The notes beneath the pieces are model-generated. The model was not told where the DNA came from. It saw nothing but the letters and a program-made list of their open reading frames with translations, and searched no databases. From an uncultured Sutterella sp. (GTDB lineage: Bacteria > Pseudomonadota > Gammaproteobacteria > Burkholderiales > Burkholderiaceae_F), in NCBI GenBank assembly GCA_900544255.1, contig UQUM01000009.1:3684-67683 (forward strand): 64,000 bases of DNA, read 5' to 3'. This document shows, piece after piece, positions 7,683-18,578 of the stretch; the first letter of the stretch is position 1; each line of letters begins with the position of its first letter. The position numbers and the translations under genes were made by a program.

Positions 7683-8618
7683 TTAATTTCCTTTTCCAAA
7701 AAGTTCTTCATAGGTGACGCTCGCCGTACCGAGCTTGCCGACGACGATGCCACCCGCCTGATTGGCGATGCGGACGGCTTCCTTCAAATCGAGCCCCGCG
7801 GCGATCATGGCGGCGGTGACGGCAATTGAGGTGTCGCCGGCGCCTGAGACGTCAAAGACTTCGCGCGCTTGCGCGGGGACGTTGAATTCGCCTTTGTCCG
7901 TGAAAAGCGTCATCCCTTCTTCGCTGCGGGTAAGCAACAGGGCGGTGAGATCAAGTTTCCGGCGCAGGTTCTGCGCTTTTTCGATCAATTCCGCTTCCGT
8001 TGTCCAGTTGCCGACGACGAGCGCCAATTCCGCGCGGTTCGGCGTAATGAGGGTGGCGCCGCGATAGCGGCTGTAGTCGCTCCCTTTGGGGTCAATGAGC
8101 ACGGGAACGCCGGCTTTTTTGGCGGCGGCGATCATGTGCACGATGTGATCCAGGCCGCCCTTGCCGTAGTCGGATAAAACGAGGGCGTCGAAATCCGCAA
8201 TCTTGGCTTCGAAAGTGGCCATAAGGGCCGCCAGGACTTCGCCTGCGGGATGGTCTTCAAAGTCGATGCGCACCAACTGCTGACGCCGTGCGAGAACACG
8301 CAGTTTTACCGTGGTGCGCACGGAATTGTCGACGGCTGAGAGGTCGTCGATATGCGCGGCCGCAAGAAGCGACTGCAGGCTTTTTCCCGCGTCGTCGTTG
8401 CCGATGACGCTCATCAGAGTGGCGGAAGCGCCGAGTTCGGCAATGTTGAGCGCTACGTTGGCAGCGCCCCCCAGGCGGTCTTCGTTTTTGACGATGCGCA
8501 CTACCGGTACCGGGGCTTCCGGAGAAATGCGGTTGGTGTCGCCGAACCAATAACGGTCGAGCATCGAATCGCCGACGACGAGAAGCCGTTTCCGGGCGAG
8601 TGTGGTCTTACTGATCAT
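7683..8618 (-). CDS. rfaE1: D-glycero-beta-D-manno-heptose-7-phosphate kinase (HldE kinase domain, stand-alone)
   Basis: A PfkB/ribokinase-type sugar kinase of 311 residues. The start MISKTTLARKRLLVVGDSMLDRY leads into the family's GDTNRISPEAPVPV substrate motif. The PfkB C-terminal signature DVSGAGDT precedes the end. Only the kinase half of E. coli HldE is present; the adenylyltransferase half (HldC/RfaE2) must be encoded elsewhere. ATG 8618 is chosen because homologues begin about here. The frame continues upstream to 8825, but that extra segment is low-complexity and has no family features. The gene heads the hldE1-hldD-gmhB operon. Confidence 0.93.
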   Translation of the reverse strand: MISKTTLARKRLLVVGDSMLDRYWFGDTNRISPEAPVPVVRIVKNEDRLGGAANVALNIAELGASATLMSVIGNDDAGKSLQSLLAAAHIDDLSAVDNSVRTTVKLRVLARRQQLVRIDFEDHPAGEVLAALMATFEAKIADFDALVLSDYGKGGLDHIVHMIAAAKKAGVPVLIDPKGSDYSRYRGATLITPNRAELALVVGNWTTEAELIEKAQNLRRKLDLTALLLTRSEEGMTLFTDKGEFNVPAQAREVFDVSGAGDTSIAVTAAMIAAGLDLKEAVRIANQAGGIVVGKLGTASVTYEELFGKGN

Positions 8619-8836
8619 CGTGAAATCCAAGGGCGGTAAAAACCGCGTTGCCGGGCATTTTAGCGGTTTAGGCGGAGGGGGCTTGGAAAGAAGCGACAAG
8701 GAAATTGCAAGTACCCGTTGCGGGCACCCAATGCGACAAGATTTTTCCGCTCTCCGGTTTTTTGCAACTTTAGCAAGTTGTGCCTGAAAAAACTTCAAAC
8801 AATCTTCGCCGAATGAAAAACACAACCCTGTTAGAA

Positions 8837-8853
8837 TTTCAAAACTTTTGAAA
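8837..8853. promoter_or_regulatory. 8-1-8 palindrome upstream of pgi
   Basis: TTTCAAAA-C-TTTTGAAA is a perfect 8-bp inverted repeat around one base, ending 19 bases before the pgi start. The 253-base divergent region 8619-8871 also holds a smaller hairpin, CAACTT-TAGC-AAGTTG, near 8764-8779. The palindrome could be an operator or part of the 5' leader; nothing else in the region is recognisable. Confidence 0.4.
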
Positions 8854-8871
8854 CTTTAAGAAAGCCCTTTT

Positions 8872-10308
8872 GTGATAAGACGGCTTTCGTTACGAGCTAT
8901 GACGGAAAAACAGTCTCATCCCTTTTTGCGTGACACGTATGCGGGTCGTTCGGTGAAGTCGGCCTGCGGCATTACGATCGATATTGGTCGGCAGCGCCTC
9001 ACGGCGAAGGATTTGAAGGGACTCTTCAAATTGGCTGAAGAAAAGGGTGTGTTGGAAGCAAACGCCAAGATGCGTTCCGGGGAAATCGTAAACGAGAGTG
9101 AACACCGGCCGGCGCTGCACACGGCCCTTCGTGACACGTCGGTTTCAGCCCCCTTTCATAAGGAAGTGACGGAGGCCTTGAACCACCTCTGCAACTTCGC
9201 CGAAGACGTGAGAAGCGGTCTTTTCTGCGGCTGCCGCGGGGACGCCATCACCGACATCATCAACATCGGTATCGGCGGGTCGGAAATGGGGCCGCGTGCC
9301 GTGTGGCATGCCCTTCGCTATGTGCAGCCCAGCATCCGTCTGCATTTCTTGTCGGCGGCCGACGGCGTTCTTTTTGATCGCATCGTAAGCGGGCTCAACC
9401 CCTTTAAGACGCTCGTCGTCGTTTCTTCCAAGAGTTTCGGTACCCGCGAAACCATGGTTAACGCCGCGGCGGTGGATCAGTGGCTGCTGGACGCCGGGAT
9501 TACCGGCAAGGACCGCAACCATCACATGGTCGTGGTGTCCGCCAAACGGGACGCCGCCGAGCAGATGAATCTGCCGGAAGCGAACCTTTTCCCGATTTGG
9601 GACTGGGTAGGCGGCCGTTTCTCCGTGTGGTCGAGCATCGGACTTCCTTGCGCCGTCGCGCTGGGGCCGGAAGTGTTCCGTCAGCTGTTGGCGGGAGCTC
9701 ACGCAATGGACGCGCACGTCGCAGACGCCCCGACGGAAGACAATTTGGCGCTTATTTTGGCGCTCTTAAGTTACCGCAACGCGCAGGAAGGCGTGGCAAC
9801 GCACTGCTTCCTCCCGTACGACGAACGGCTCCGGACGATGGTCTTCTGGCTGCAGCAGCTTGAGATGGAAAGTCTCGGGAAAAGCACCGCGATTGACGGC
9901 AGTCGCGTTGCCTGCCGCACCGGCCAGGGCGTCTGGGGCGGACACGGCAATGAATCGCAGCATTCGTTTTATCAGTGGTTGAGAGAAGGAACAGCCTCAA
10001 GTTCCGTGGATCTTTGCTGGTGCGAAAAGCCGGGACACCGTCACGCGGATCTTCATCGCGTCTTGATTGCGAACGCCAAGGCGCAGGCCGAAGCCTTGGT
10101 GACGCGCGATCCGACGGACGAGTTCTCGAACGCCGTGACGACGATTTCGATTGATGAACTGACGCCTGCGCGTCTGGGAGCGCTGATGGCGCTTTACGAA
10201 CACAAGACGACGATGCTGGGGACGCTCTTCGGGATCAATCCCTTTGATCAGCCCGGCGTTGAACTCGGCAAGAAACTGAGCCGCACGGCGGAAGCGGGGA
10301 TTTTCTAA
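8872..10308 (+). CDS. pgi: Glucose-6-phosphate isomerase
   Basis: The enzyme interconverts glucose 6-phosphate and fructose 6-phosphate. Characteristic segments are RPALHTALRDTS, NIGIGGSEMGPRAVWHAL, VSSKSFGTRETM, FPIWDWVGGRFSVWSSIGLP and the C-terminal NPFDQPGVELGKKL. At 478 residues it is about 70 shorter than E. coli Pgi, missing mainly N-terminal and loop segments, but the core motifs are intact. The GTG at 8872 is preceded by an AAGAAAG-like site. An in-frame ATG at 8899 (MTEKQSHP) is an equally possible start. The stop overlaps waaC by one base, so it appears to head a pgi-waaC-waaA-thiD operon. Confidence 0.95.
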   Translation: MIRRLSLRAMTEKQSHPFLRDTYAGRSVKSACGITIDIGRQRLTAKDLKGLFKLAEEKGVLEANAKMRSGEIVNESEHRPALHTALRDTSVSAPFHKEVTEALNHLCNFAEDVRSGLFCGCRGDAITDIINIGIGGSEMGPRAVWHALRYVQPSIRLHFLSAADGVLFDRIVSGLNPFKTLVVVSSKSFGTRETMVNAAAVDQWLLDAGITGKDRNHHMVVVSAKRDAAEQMNLPEANLFPIWDWVGGRFSVWSSIGLPCAVALGPEVFRQLLAGAHAMDAHVADAPTEDNLALILALLSYRNAQEGVATHCFLPYDERLRTMVFWLQQLEMESLGKSTAIDGSRVACRTGQGVWGGHGNESQHSFYQWLREGTASSSVDLCWCEKPGHRHADLHRVLIANAKAQAEALVTRDPTDEFSNAVTTISIDELTPARLGALMALYEHKTTMLGTLFGINPFDQPGVELGKKLSRTAEAGIF

Positions 10309-11279
10309 TGCGCCGCATCCTCATCATCAAATCAAGCTCCATGGGGGACGTCGTTCACGCACTTCCCGTGGCTTACGACATCAAACAGGCGCTTCCCGAC
10401 TCCCGCATCGACTGGGTGGTGGAAGAGGCGTTTGCGGACATCGTGGAACTGAGTCCGTGGATCGACGGCAAGATCGTGACGGCGTTCCGCCGTTGGCGCA
10501 AACACCCGCTGTCGGCTGAAACCCGCGCGGAAGTCGCACGGGTGAAAAAAGCGCTTCGGGAAAACCGCTACGACTTGGTGATCGACCTGCAGGGCTTGGT
10601 GCGATCCGCACTGGTGGCCCGTTGGTGCGGGGTGAAGTCCGTGGGTTACTCCCGCGATACGATCCGGGAACCCCTGGCGAGTTTCTTTTATACGGAAACG
10701 AAGCGGGTGCCTGAGAGTTTGACGCCCGTGAAGCGCTACCGCACGATGGCGTCCGTTTGTCTGGGGTACGACATTGACGCGGATCACCCGATTTACGGGT
10801 TGAAGGCAAAACCTCTTGCCACTCGTCCTGCCGAAGGCGATTACGCCGTCATGGCCGTCAATACGAGCCGAGAAGAAAAGCTCTGGGCCAGAGACCGCTG
10901 GATTCAGACGACGCAAGCTCTCGTGAAAGCCGGCATTACCCCCGTCTTTGTGTGGGGGAGCGCTGCGGAAGAAGAACGCGTGAGGACGCTTGCCGACTTA
11001 GTGCCGGGCACCGTGGTGGCGCCCCATATGACGCTCCCCGAGATTGCGTCGGTTCTGAAGGCGTCCGTGGGGTTGATCGGGGTGGATACAGGGATTTCCC
11101 ATTTGGCGGCGGCGTTGGCGGTTCCGGCTGTGGGCATTATCGTCGGGACGAGCGCGCAACTCTTTCGTTTGGTGGGGGAAGGCGCCTGTACGACGGTGGG
11201 AGACAAGGGCGTTGTGCCGACCTCTTCGGAAGTATTGACGGCTTTCGCAAGTGTGACCGGCATTAAGGTGACGCCGTGA
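10308..11279 (+). CDS. waaC: Lipopolysaccharide heptosyltransferase I
   Basis: A GT9-family transferase of 323 residues that adds the first heptose to Kdo in the LPS inner core at the cytoplasmic face of the inner membrane. Visible features are the N-terminal RILIIKSSSMGDVVHALPVAYDI, the YDLVIDLQGLVRSAL segment, and the C-terminal donor-binding GVDTGISHLAAALAVPAVGI block. The ATG overlaps the pgi stop (TAATG), and the stop overlaps the GTG of waaA by four bases. Its donor is the product of the hldE1-hldD-gmhB operon next door. Confidence 0.95.
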   Translation: MRRILIIKSSSMGDVVHALPVAYDIKQALPDSRIDWVVEEAFADIVELSPWIDGKIVTAFRRWRKHPLSAETRAEVARVKKALRENRYDLVIDLQGLVRSALVARWCGVKSVGYSRDTIREPLASFFYTETKRVPESLTPVKRYRTMASVCLGYDIDADHPIYGLKAKPLATRPAEGDYAVMAVNTSREEKLWARDRWIQTTQALVKAGITPVFVWGSAAEEERVRTLADLVPGTVVAPHMTLPEIASVLKASVGLIGVDTGISHLAAALAVPAVGIIVGTSAQLFRLVGEGACTTVGDKGVVPTSSEVLTAFASVTGIKVTP

Positions 11280-12570
11280 AATGGATGACGCCGGGGCTCT
11301 ATTGCCTCGTGACGCGGTGCGCGGTGCCGCTTGCGAAGCTCTACCTCAGAAAACGCGCCAAAAAGCAGCCGGACTACCTTTTGCATTGGGATGAACGGTT
11401 TGCCGAAACGGCGTATCCCGCACCTTGCGCGCCGCGACTTTGGGTGCATGCGGTGAGCGTCGGCGAAACGAATGCGGCGGCGCCCTTGATTGAGGCGTTG
11501 ATGAAGCGGTTCGATCGGGCAGAGCTTCTTTTGACGTGCATGACCCCGACGGGGCGGGATGCCGGACGGAAAATCGTCGGGCGCTATCCCGGACGCGCCG
11601 TGCAGTGTTACCTCCCGTACGACGTACCGGAGTTTGTAGAAAAATTTTTGGAGGAAACCCGTCCGACGATGGGGATACTCATGGAAACGGAGGTCTGGCC
11701 CAACCTCATTGCGGCGGCGAAAGCGCGCGGCATTCCGATGGTACTTGCCAACGCCCGCGAGTCGCAGAAGAGTTCGGATAAAGCCGAAGGTTTTGACCGG
11801 GTGATGCGACCGGCGTTTGCGGCTTTTGATGCCGTTTTGGCACAAAGTGAGGCGGATGCGGCGCGCCTTATCCACCGCGGTGCCCGTAAAGACGTGGTGA
11901 CGGTGGCGGGGTCGCTTAAGTTTGACGTTCCCGTCAATGCCGCAGCTCAGGCAACGGCAGCGGTTTTTAAGGCGCAACGCTTGAATCCCGTCGTGTTGAT
12001 CGCGAGTACCCGCGACGGGGAAGAAGCGATGTTTGCACCGCTTTTAAAGCGTTTTCAGGGGAAGGCCGCGGTGCTTTTGGTGCCGCGCCATCCGCAGCGC
12101 TTTAATGACGTAGCGGAGCTCCTCGCAAAAGAAAACGTGTCCTTTGTGTGCCGCAGTGCTTATGCGGCTCCTACCGACATTCCGACGGACGCCGCCGTGA
12201 TTTTGGGCGACAGTATGGGGGAAATGGCGTTTTACTGCGCCGCGGCGGATGTGACCCTGATGGGGGGAAGTTTCGGCAACACCGGGTGCCAGAATCTGAT
12301 TGAACCTGCGGCGGCGGGATCCCCGGTGATTTTGGGGCCGTCCGTCTACAACTTCGCAAAGATTTCCGAAGACGCCGTTGCTATGGGCGCGGCGTTACCG
12401 ACGACGAATGCCGCAGAGGGCGTCACGGCGGCGCTGCGGTTGATTGATGACGCGCAGGAGCTGCGTCGGCGGCACGAGGCGGCCCTTGCCTTTGCCCGGC
12501 GCTACACGGGAGCCGCCGCCGTGATGAGCGACGTTTGTGCGCGGCTGTGGTCTGAAAGCGGAGACCCAAA

Positions 12571-12574
<4 letters not shown>
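11276..12574 (+). CDS. waaA: 3-deoxy-D-manno-octulosonic acid transferase (Kdo transferase)
   Basis: A 432-residue GT30 enzyme that transfers Kdo from CMP-Kdo to lipid A precursor. It has a short N-terminal membrane-associated segment, then LWVHAVSVGETNAAAPLIEAL with the catalytic Glu, METEVWPNLI, and the GSLKFD motif at the domain junction. A DSMGEMAFYCAAADVTLMGGSF nucleotide-sugar region follows. The number of Kdo residues added cannot be read from sequence. The start is a GTG in a four-base overlap with waaC (GTGA), which supports this start. The stop overlaps thiD. Confidence 0.95.
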
Positions 12575-14987
<2,413 letters not shown>

Positions 14988-14991
14988 CGAA

Positions 14992-15028
14992 AAAGCCCGT
15001 GCGGATCGGTTCCGAACGGGCTTTATTT
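14992..15028 (+). terminator. Terminator of murA
   Basis: Arms AAAGCCCGT (14992-15000) and ACGGGCTTT (15016-15024) form a 9-bp perfect stem followed by a T-rich tail. Confidence 0.88.
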
Positions 15029-15031
15029 GCA

Positions 15032-15066
15032 AAAGGCGGCGGTTTTTTGAACGCGGCCGCCTTTTT
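15032..15066 (-). terminator. Terminator of trmB
   Basis: Arms AAAGGCGGC (15032-15040) and GCCGCCTTT (15056-15064) form a 9-bp stem with T-runs on both strands, 12 bases past the trmB stop. It probably works in both directions between convergent murA and trmB. Confidence 0.8.
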
Positions 15067-15077
15067 GCTGCGCAGGA

Positions 15078-15800
15078 CTATTTCTTCAAATACACCAAGT
15101 CCCACACGCCGTATCCCAAGCGTTCGCCGCGGGCCTGGAATTTGGTGCAGGGGCGTTCTGTGAGGGGGTTCGCCATTACGGGGGAGAAGCCTTCCGGATG
15201 AGCGTTCACGAGTTTCGCTTCCCCGTTTAAGACTTCGAGCATCTGCTCGGCGTAGTTTTCCCAGTCGGTGGCGCAGTGAATGTAGCCGCCCATGGCGAGT
15301 TTGTCGGCAAGCACCGTGACGAAGTCCGGGCGCACGAGGCGGCGCTTGTGGTGGCGGGCTTTGCGCCAGGGATCGGGAAAGAAGATATGGATGCCGGACA
15401 ACGTTCCGTCCGGAATCATGTCGCGCACGACTTCCATCGCGTCGTGGCGGCAGATGCGCACGTTCGTGAGCCCCTTTTCTTCGAGAAGTTTACTTAAGGC
15501 ACCGACGCCCGCCGCGAAAACTTCGCAGCCCAAGAAATCCACTTCCGGGTGTGCTTCGGCGATTGCCGCCGTCGTTTCCCCCATGCCGCAACCGATTTCC
15601 AGAACGAGCGGCGCTTTGCGGCCGAAGGCTTTTTCGGCGTCAAAGGGCTTGACTTCATAAACGGCTTCGTATTTGGGAAAGAGATCGTCAAGCGCACGTT
15701 CCTGGGCGGCGGAAATATGGCCGCGGCGCAGCACGAAGCTGCGGATGTGACGGTGCTTGAGGGCTTCAATTTCTTCGGGCGTAAGCGTTTCGGAAGACAT
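15078..15800 (-). CDS. trmB: tRNA (guanine-N7-)-methyltransferase TrmB
   Basis: A 240-residue class I SAM methyltransferase that makes m7G46 in tRNA. The SAM-binding motif [17 protein letters not shown], the acidic [12 protein letters not shown] strand and the TrmB signature [17 protein letters not shown] are intact. The C-terminal [15 protein letters not shown] region follows the family pattern. It is transcribed convergently with murA. A tRNA-Gly gene lies just upstream on the same strand. Confidence 0.95.
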   Translation of the reverse strand: MSSETLTPEEIEALKHRHIRSFVLRRGHISAAQERALDDLFPKYEAVYEVKPFDAEKAFGRKAPLVLEIGCGMGETTAAIAEAHPEVDFLGCEVFAAGVGALSKLLEEKGLTNVRICRHDAMEVVRDMIPDGTLSGIHIFFPDPWRKARHHKRRLVRPDFVTVLADKLAMGGYIHCATDWENYAEQMLEVLNGEAKLVNAHPEGFSPVMANPLTERPCTKFQARGERLGYGVWDLVYLKK

Positions 15801-15871
15801 GAGAAGAATTTCCGGCTGGCAGATACAAAAAAACGAACCGTTTGAATGAAACGATCCGTCGACAGGGAAAG

Positions 15872-15945
15872 TGGAGCGGGCGAAGGGAATCGAACCCTCG
15901 TATAAAGCTTGGGAAGCTTTCGTTCTGCCATTGAACTACGCCCGC
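15872..15945 (-). tRNA. tRNA-Gly (anticodon CCC)
   Basis: A 74-nt tRNA on the minus strand with acceptor GCGGGCG, anticodon stem AAAGC/GCTTT around loop TTCCCAA (anticodon CCC, decoding GGG), T-arm GGTTCGATTCC and encoded CCA. Confidence 0.96.
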
Positions 15946-15965
15946 AGACCGCTTTGAGAGCGGAG

Positions 15966-15995
15966 ATTATGCCCGAAGTGAGAAAAAATTTCCAA
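15966..15995 (-). promoter_or_regulatory. Probable promoter of tRNA-Gly
   Basis: On the minus strand, TTGGAA (15995-15990), an 18-bp spacer and CATAAT (15971-15966) lie 20 bases before the mature tRNA-Gly. The -10 differs from consensus at one position. Confidence 0.65.
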
Positions 15996-16195
15996 TACGA
16001 AAGCCGTCATGGTGACCGAAACCAGGGTTATCAGGCCGAATGAAAACTCGGATTAATGGGGAAAATGCGTTAAGATTTCGAACTTACTTTTGTTTTTCTT
16101 CGATTTTCCGCGTCCAGAGGTTCTCCGTGCGGTGTTTTTGTCAATCGGCGTTTGCGTTCTCAGGTCTTTTTAAGACCGGGTTGGTGTCGTTTGAG

Positions 16196-16528
16196 GACTC
16201 AGCGGCGAAGAAACACCAGGCGCTCACGTCGGATATTCGTTTGGAACATCTGCAGATTTATTCGGATACCACGAAGATGCAGCAGGTTGTTACCAATATT
16301 CAGAGCAACGCCGTGAAATACACGCCCGACGGCGGCACGATCTCAATCACTGTGACGGAACACCCCGTTCGGGAAGCAGGAAAAACGGCCGTCGTCTGCG
16401 TGATCCGAGATACTGGCATCGGGATTTCCAAGGCGTTCCTGCTGCACATCTTCGATCAGTTTGAACGGGAACACAACACGACGTCCACCGGCATTGAAGG
16501 CAGTGGTCTCGGCATGTTGATAGAAACG
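16196..16528 (+). pseudogene. Histidine kinase ATPase domain, 5'-truncated and cut by an IS
   Basis: The frame encodes a GHKL-type HATPase domain with its N box (TNIQSNAVKYTPDGG), G1 box (VIRDTGIGIS), F box (IFDQFERE) and the start of the G2 box (GIEGSGLGM). It then breaks off at the left end of the IS. No HisKA dimerisation domain, sensor or membrane region precedes it. The about 65 upstream codons in the same frame look non-coding. The missing end of the G2 region (DFTDLMGGAITIESEQGKG) resumes at 18030 beyond the IS. This is therefore one half of a disrupted hybrid sensor kinase that was already shortened at its 5' end. It cannot make a working kinase. Confidence 0.85.
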
Positions 16529-16538
16529 TCGGCGCAAA

Positions 16539-18028
16539 CCTGCGACTTCAGTCGCGGGTCAAGCCGACCAGGCTTCGAAGAAGCCTCCTACTGTAAAATC
16601 TCCAGCATGTGAACGGAGCATGTTCCATGAAGATCATTTCCACCTATCCAGCGAAGATAAAAGAATCCTCCGGAGCTTTTGAAGCAACGGCGGTTCTTTA
16701 TCGTCAGGCGGTGGATTACTTCATCGGCATCATGCTCAAACACTGGGATGGTTCGTTTTCAGCCATCACTAATTCGACTTTTGTCGTGCGTGCGACGGAG
16801 TTGCTCTGTTGGCCGACTGCCAAGCGACCTCTCACCAAGTACGACTTCGGAAAATCGTTCTACAAGTTTCCGTGCTACCTACGCCGTGCCGCTATCAACG
16901 AAGCCTACGGTCTGGTCTCCTCTTACCAAACTCGATTAAAGCAGTGGCAGACAAATCCGCAAGGAAAAGAACCGGGGCTACCGAAAGCTGGCAGGACTTT
17001 CCCTGCGATGTACCGTGACGTCATGTTCAAAAACACGACGGATCGTTACACGGTAAGAATCAAGGTCTTCATCCGCAATACTTGGGATTGGACGGAGGTG
17101 AAGCTTCGTAAGTCCGACATGGACTATATCGCGAAGTATTGCCCTCTTCGGAAGGCGTGTGTACCCACGTTGCGCCGTCGAGGGAAAAAATGGTCGCTCG
17201 ACTTTCCTTTTGAGGAGGAAAAGAAACTAACCAACGTCCCCATCTGTGAACAAACCGTCGTAAGCGTCGATCTCGGCATCAACAATGCCTGCGTCTGCTC
17301 CGTCATGAATTCAGAGGGCACTATCCTCGCGAGGCGCTTCCTGCGCCTCAGCTGTGAAAAAGACTCTCTGAATCGCGCCTTGCAACGCATCAAGAACGCC
17401 CAGAAGCAGGGAAATCGCAAGATGCCCCGACTCTGGGCGAAGGCGAAAGGCATCAACGATTCGATTGCTGTTAAAACAGCCAACTTCATTATGGATACGG
17501 CGGTTTACTACAGTGCTCACGTCATCGTCATGGAGAAGCTCGATCTCAAAGGCCGCAAACGTGGCTCCAAGAAACAGCGTCTTCATCACTGGCGGGCGCA
17601 GTACGTTCAGCAGATGGTGGAAGACAAGGCTCACCGTAATGGTCAGCGGGTGAGTCGGGTTTGTGCCTGGAATACGTCAAAACTCGCGTTCGACGGTTCC
17701 GGCAAAGTCATTCGGGACGAAAAGAAACACAGTCTCTGCACTTTCAAAAACGGAAAGCGCTACCACTGCGATCTGAGTGCCTCTTACAACATCGGCGCTC
17801 GGTATTTCGTCCGAGAAATCTTCAAGTCCCTGTCGGTGACGACGGGGCAGCGCATTGCGGCCAAAGTTCCGGAATGCGTGAAGAGAAGTACCTGCACCTT
17901 AAGTTCGCTCATTAGGCTCCATGCGGAGTTGGGTTCAACCGAACGCCAATTATCTGAGTGCAGCCCGCACCGAACTGAGGCAGTCCCTCCGATTACCAAC
18001 GAGGGAAGCCTTCGACTTTAGTCGAGGG
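16539..18028 (+). mobile_element. TnpB-only IS200/IS605-family insertion (IS1341-like)
   Basis: The element is bounded by two similar subterminal hairpins. The left is CCTGCGAC-TTCA-GTCGCGGG (16539-16558). The right is CCTTCGAC-TTTA-GTCGAGGG (18009-18028). Each has an 8-bp stem and a TTYA loop. A second small hairpin (AGGCTT/AAGCCT, about 16570-16586) lies inside the left end. There is no terminal inverted repeat and no evident target duplication, as expected for single-strand HUH-type transposition. There is no tnpA, so movement would need TnpA supplied from elsewhere. The element interrupts a histidine kinase gene. The exact outer boundaries are uncertain by about 10 bases. Confidence 0.85.
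16627..18021 (+). CDS. tnpB: TnpB-family (IS605 OrfB) RNA-guided nuclease-like protein
   Basis: 464 residues. The RuvC-like triad can be placed: Asp215 in VVSVDLGINNACV, Glu303 in VIVMEKLDLKG and Asp382 in YHCDLSASYNIGARYF. The zinc ribbon usually found between the second and third motifs is not intact. Where most TnpB proteins have CxxC, this one reads CAWNTSKLAFDGSG, and only isolated Cys remain (346, 371, 381). I recall such sequences from a TnpB clade common in Firmicutes, which would suggest transfer. TnpB proteins cut DNA guided by an omega RNA made from the element's right end. Start ATG 16627 has GGAG at 16615-16618; a GTG at 16609 is an alternative. The 3' end of the gene overlaps the right-end hairpin. 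Confidence 0.88.
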   Translation: MKIISTYPAKIKESSGAFEATAVLYRQAVDYFIGIMLKHWDGSFSAITNSTFVVRATELLCWPTAKRPLTKYDFGKSFYKFPCYLRRAAINEAYGLVSSYQTRLKQWQTNPQGKEPGLPKAGRTFPAMYRDVMFKNTTDRYTVRIKVFIRNTWDWTEVKLRKSDMDYIAKYCPLRKACVPTLRRRGKKWSLDFPFEEEKKLTNVPICEQTVVSVDLGINNACVCSVMNSEGTILARRFLRLSCEKDSLNRALQRIKNAQKQGNRKMPRLWAKAKGINDSIAVKTANFIMDTAVYYSAHVIVMEKLDLKGRKRGSKKQRLHHWRAQYVQQMVEDKAHRNGQRVSRVCAWNTSKLAFDGSGKVIRDEKKHSLCTFKNGKRYHCDLSASYNIGARYFVREIFKSLSVTTGQRIAAKVPECVKRSTCTLSSLIRLHAELGSTERQLSECSPHRTEAVPPITNEGSLRL

Positions 18029-18030
18029 AG
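17880..18030 (+). ncRNA. Predicted omega RNA region (tnpB 3' end plus right-end hairpin)
   Basis: In TnpB elements the guide RNA scaffold is transcribed from the 3' part of tnpB through the right end, and the guide is the flanking host sequence. The last about 140 bases of this tnpB and the hairpin at 18009-18028 occupy that position. The guide would then be the histidine-kinase sequence starting near 18029. This is inferred from the family; the sequence itself shows only the hairpin. Confidence 0.3.
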
Positions 18031-18578
18031 ACTTCACCGATCTCATGGGCGGCGCCATTACGATCGAAAGCGAACAGGGAAAAGGCACGACTGTGCACAT
18101 TACGACGGTGCATCGAATGGCGCCGACTTTTGACGGGACGGAGAGCGCAAACACGCTGAAGAAAATGACGAAGAGCTTAAAGGGCGTCCGGATTCTTTTG
18201 GCGGAAGACAATCCGCTCAACGCAGAAATTGCCATTGAAGTGCTGCGCGGCGCCGGGGTGGAAGTCGACACCGTGGGCGACGGCGAAGACTGCGTGAAGG
18301 CGGTGACGGAAAAGTCCGCCGGGTACTACGCCGCCGTTTTGATGGATATTCAGATGCCGCGAATGGACGAGTACGCCGCCACGAAACTCATCCGCGCTTT
18401 TGCCGATCTGCGCAAAAAACGAATTCCGGTGATTGCCATGACCGCGAACGCCTTTGCCGAAGATCAGCAAAAGGCGATGGCCTGCGGCATGGATGCGTTC
18501 CTCGCAAGACCCCTCAACTTAATGCTGATATTGAAGACCTTGGACGCCGTGATTGAAAAAACGGCGCAGACGGCATGA
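18030..18578 (+). pseudogene. 3' half of the disrupted hybrid kinase: end of ATPase domain plus receiver domain
   Basis: The frame resumes with DFTDLMGGAITIESEQGKGTTV, the end of an HATPase domain. A response-regulator receiver domain follows: GVRILLAEDNPLNAEIA (acidic pocket), AVLMDIQMPRMDEYAA (phospho-acceptor Asp in MDIQMP) and VIAMTANAF (conserved Thr). The conserved Lys of the last motif is Arg here (FLARPLN instead of FLAKP). The usual Gly after MPxMD is Glu. These changes suggest relaxed selection. An ATG at 18045 could start a free-standing product, but it lacks a good ribosome site. The stop overlaps the MATE gene by four bases. Confidence 0.75.

Noticed and set aside
10904..11977. 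357-codon minus-strand open frame over waaC and waaA
   Set aside because: It is antisense to two clear enzymes, is rich in Arg/His as antisense frames of GC-rich genes are, and has no family motifs.
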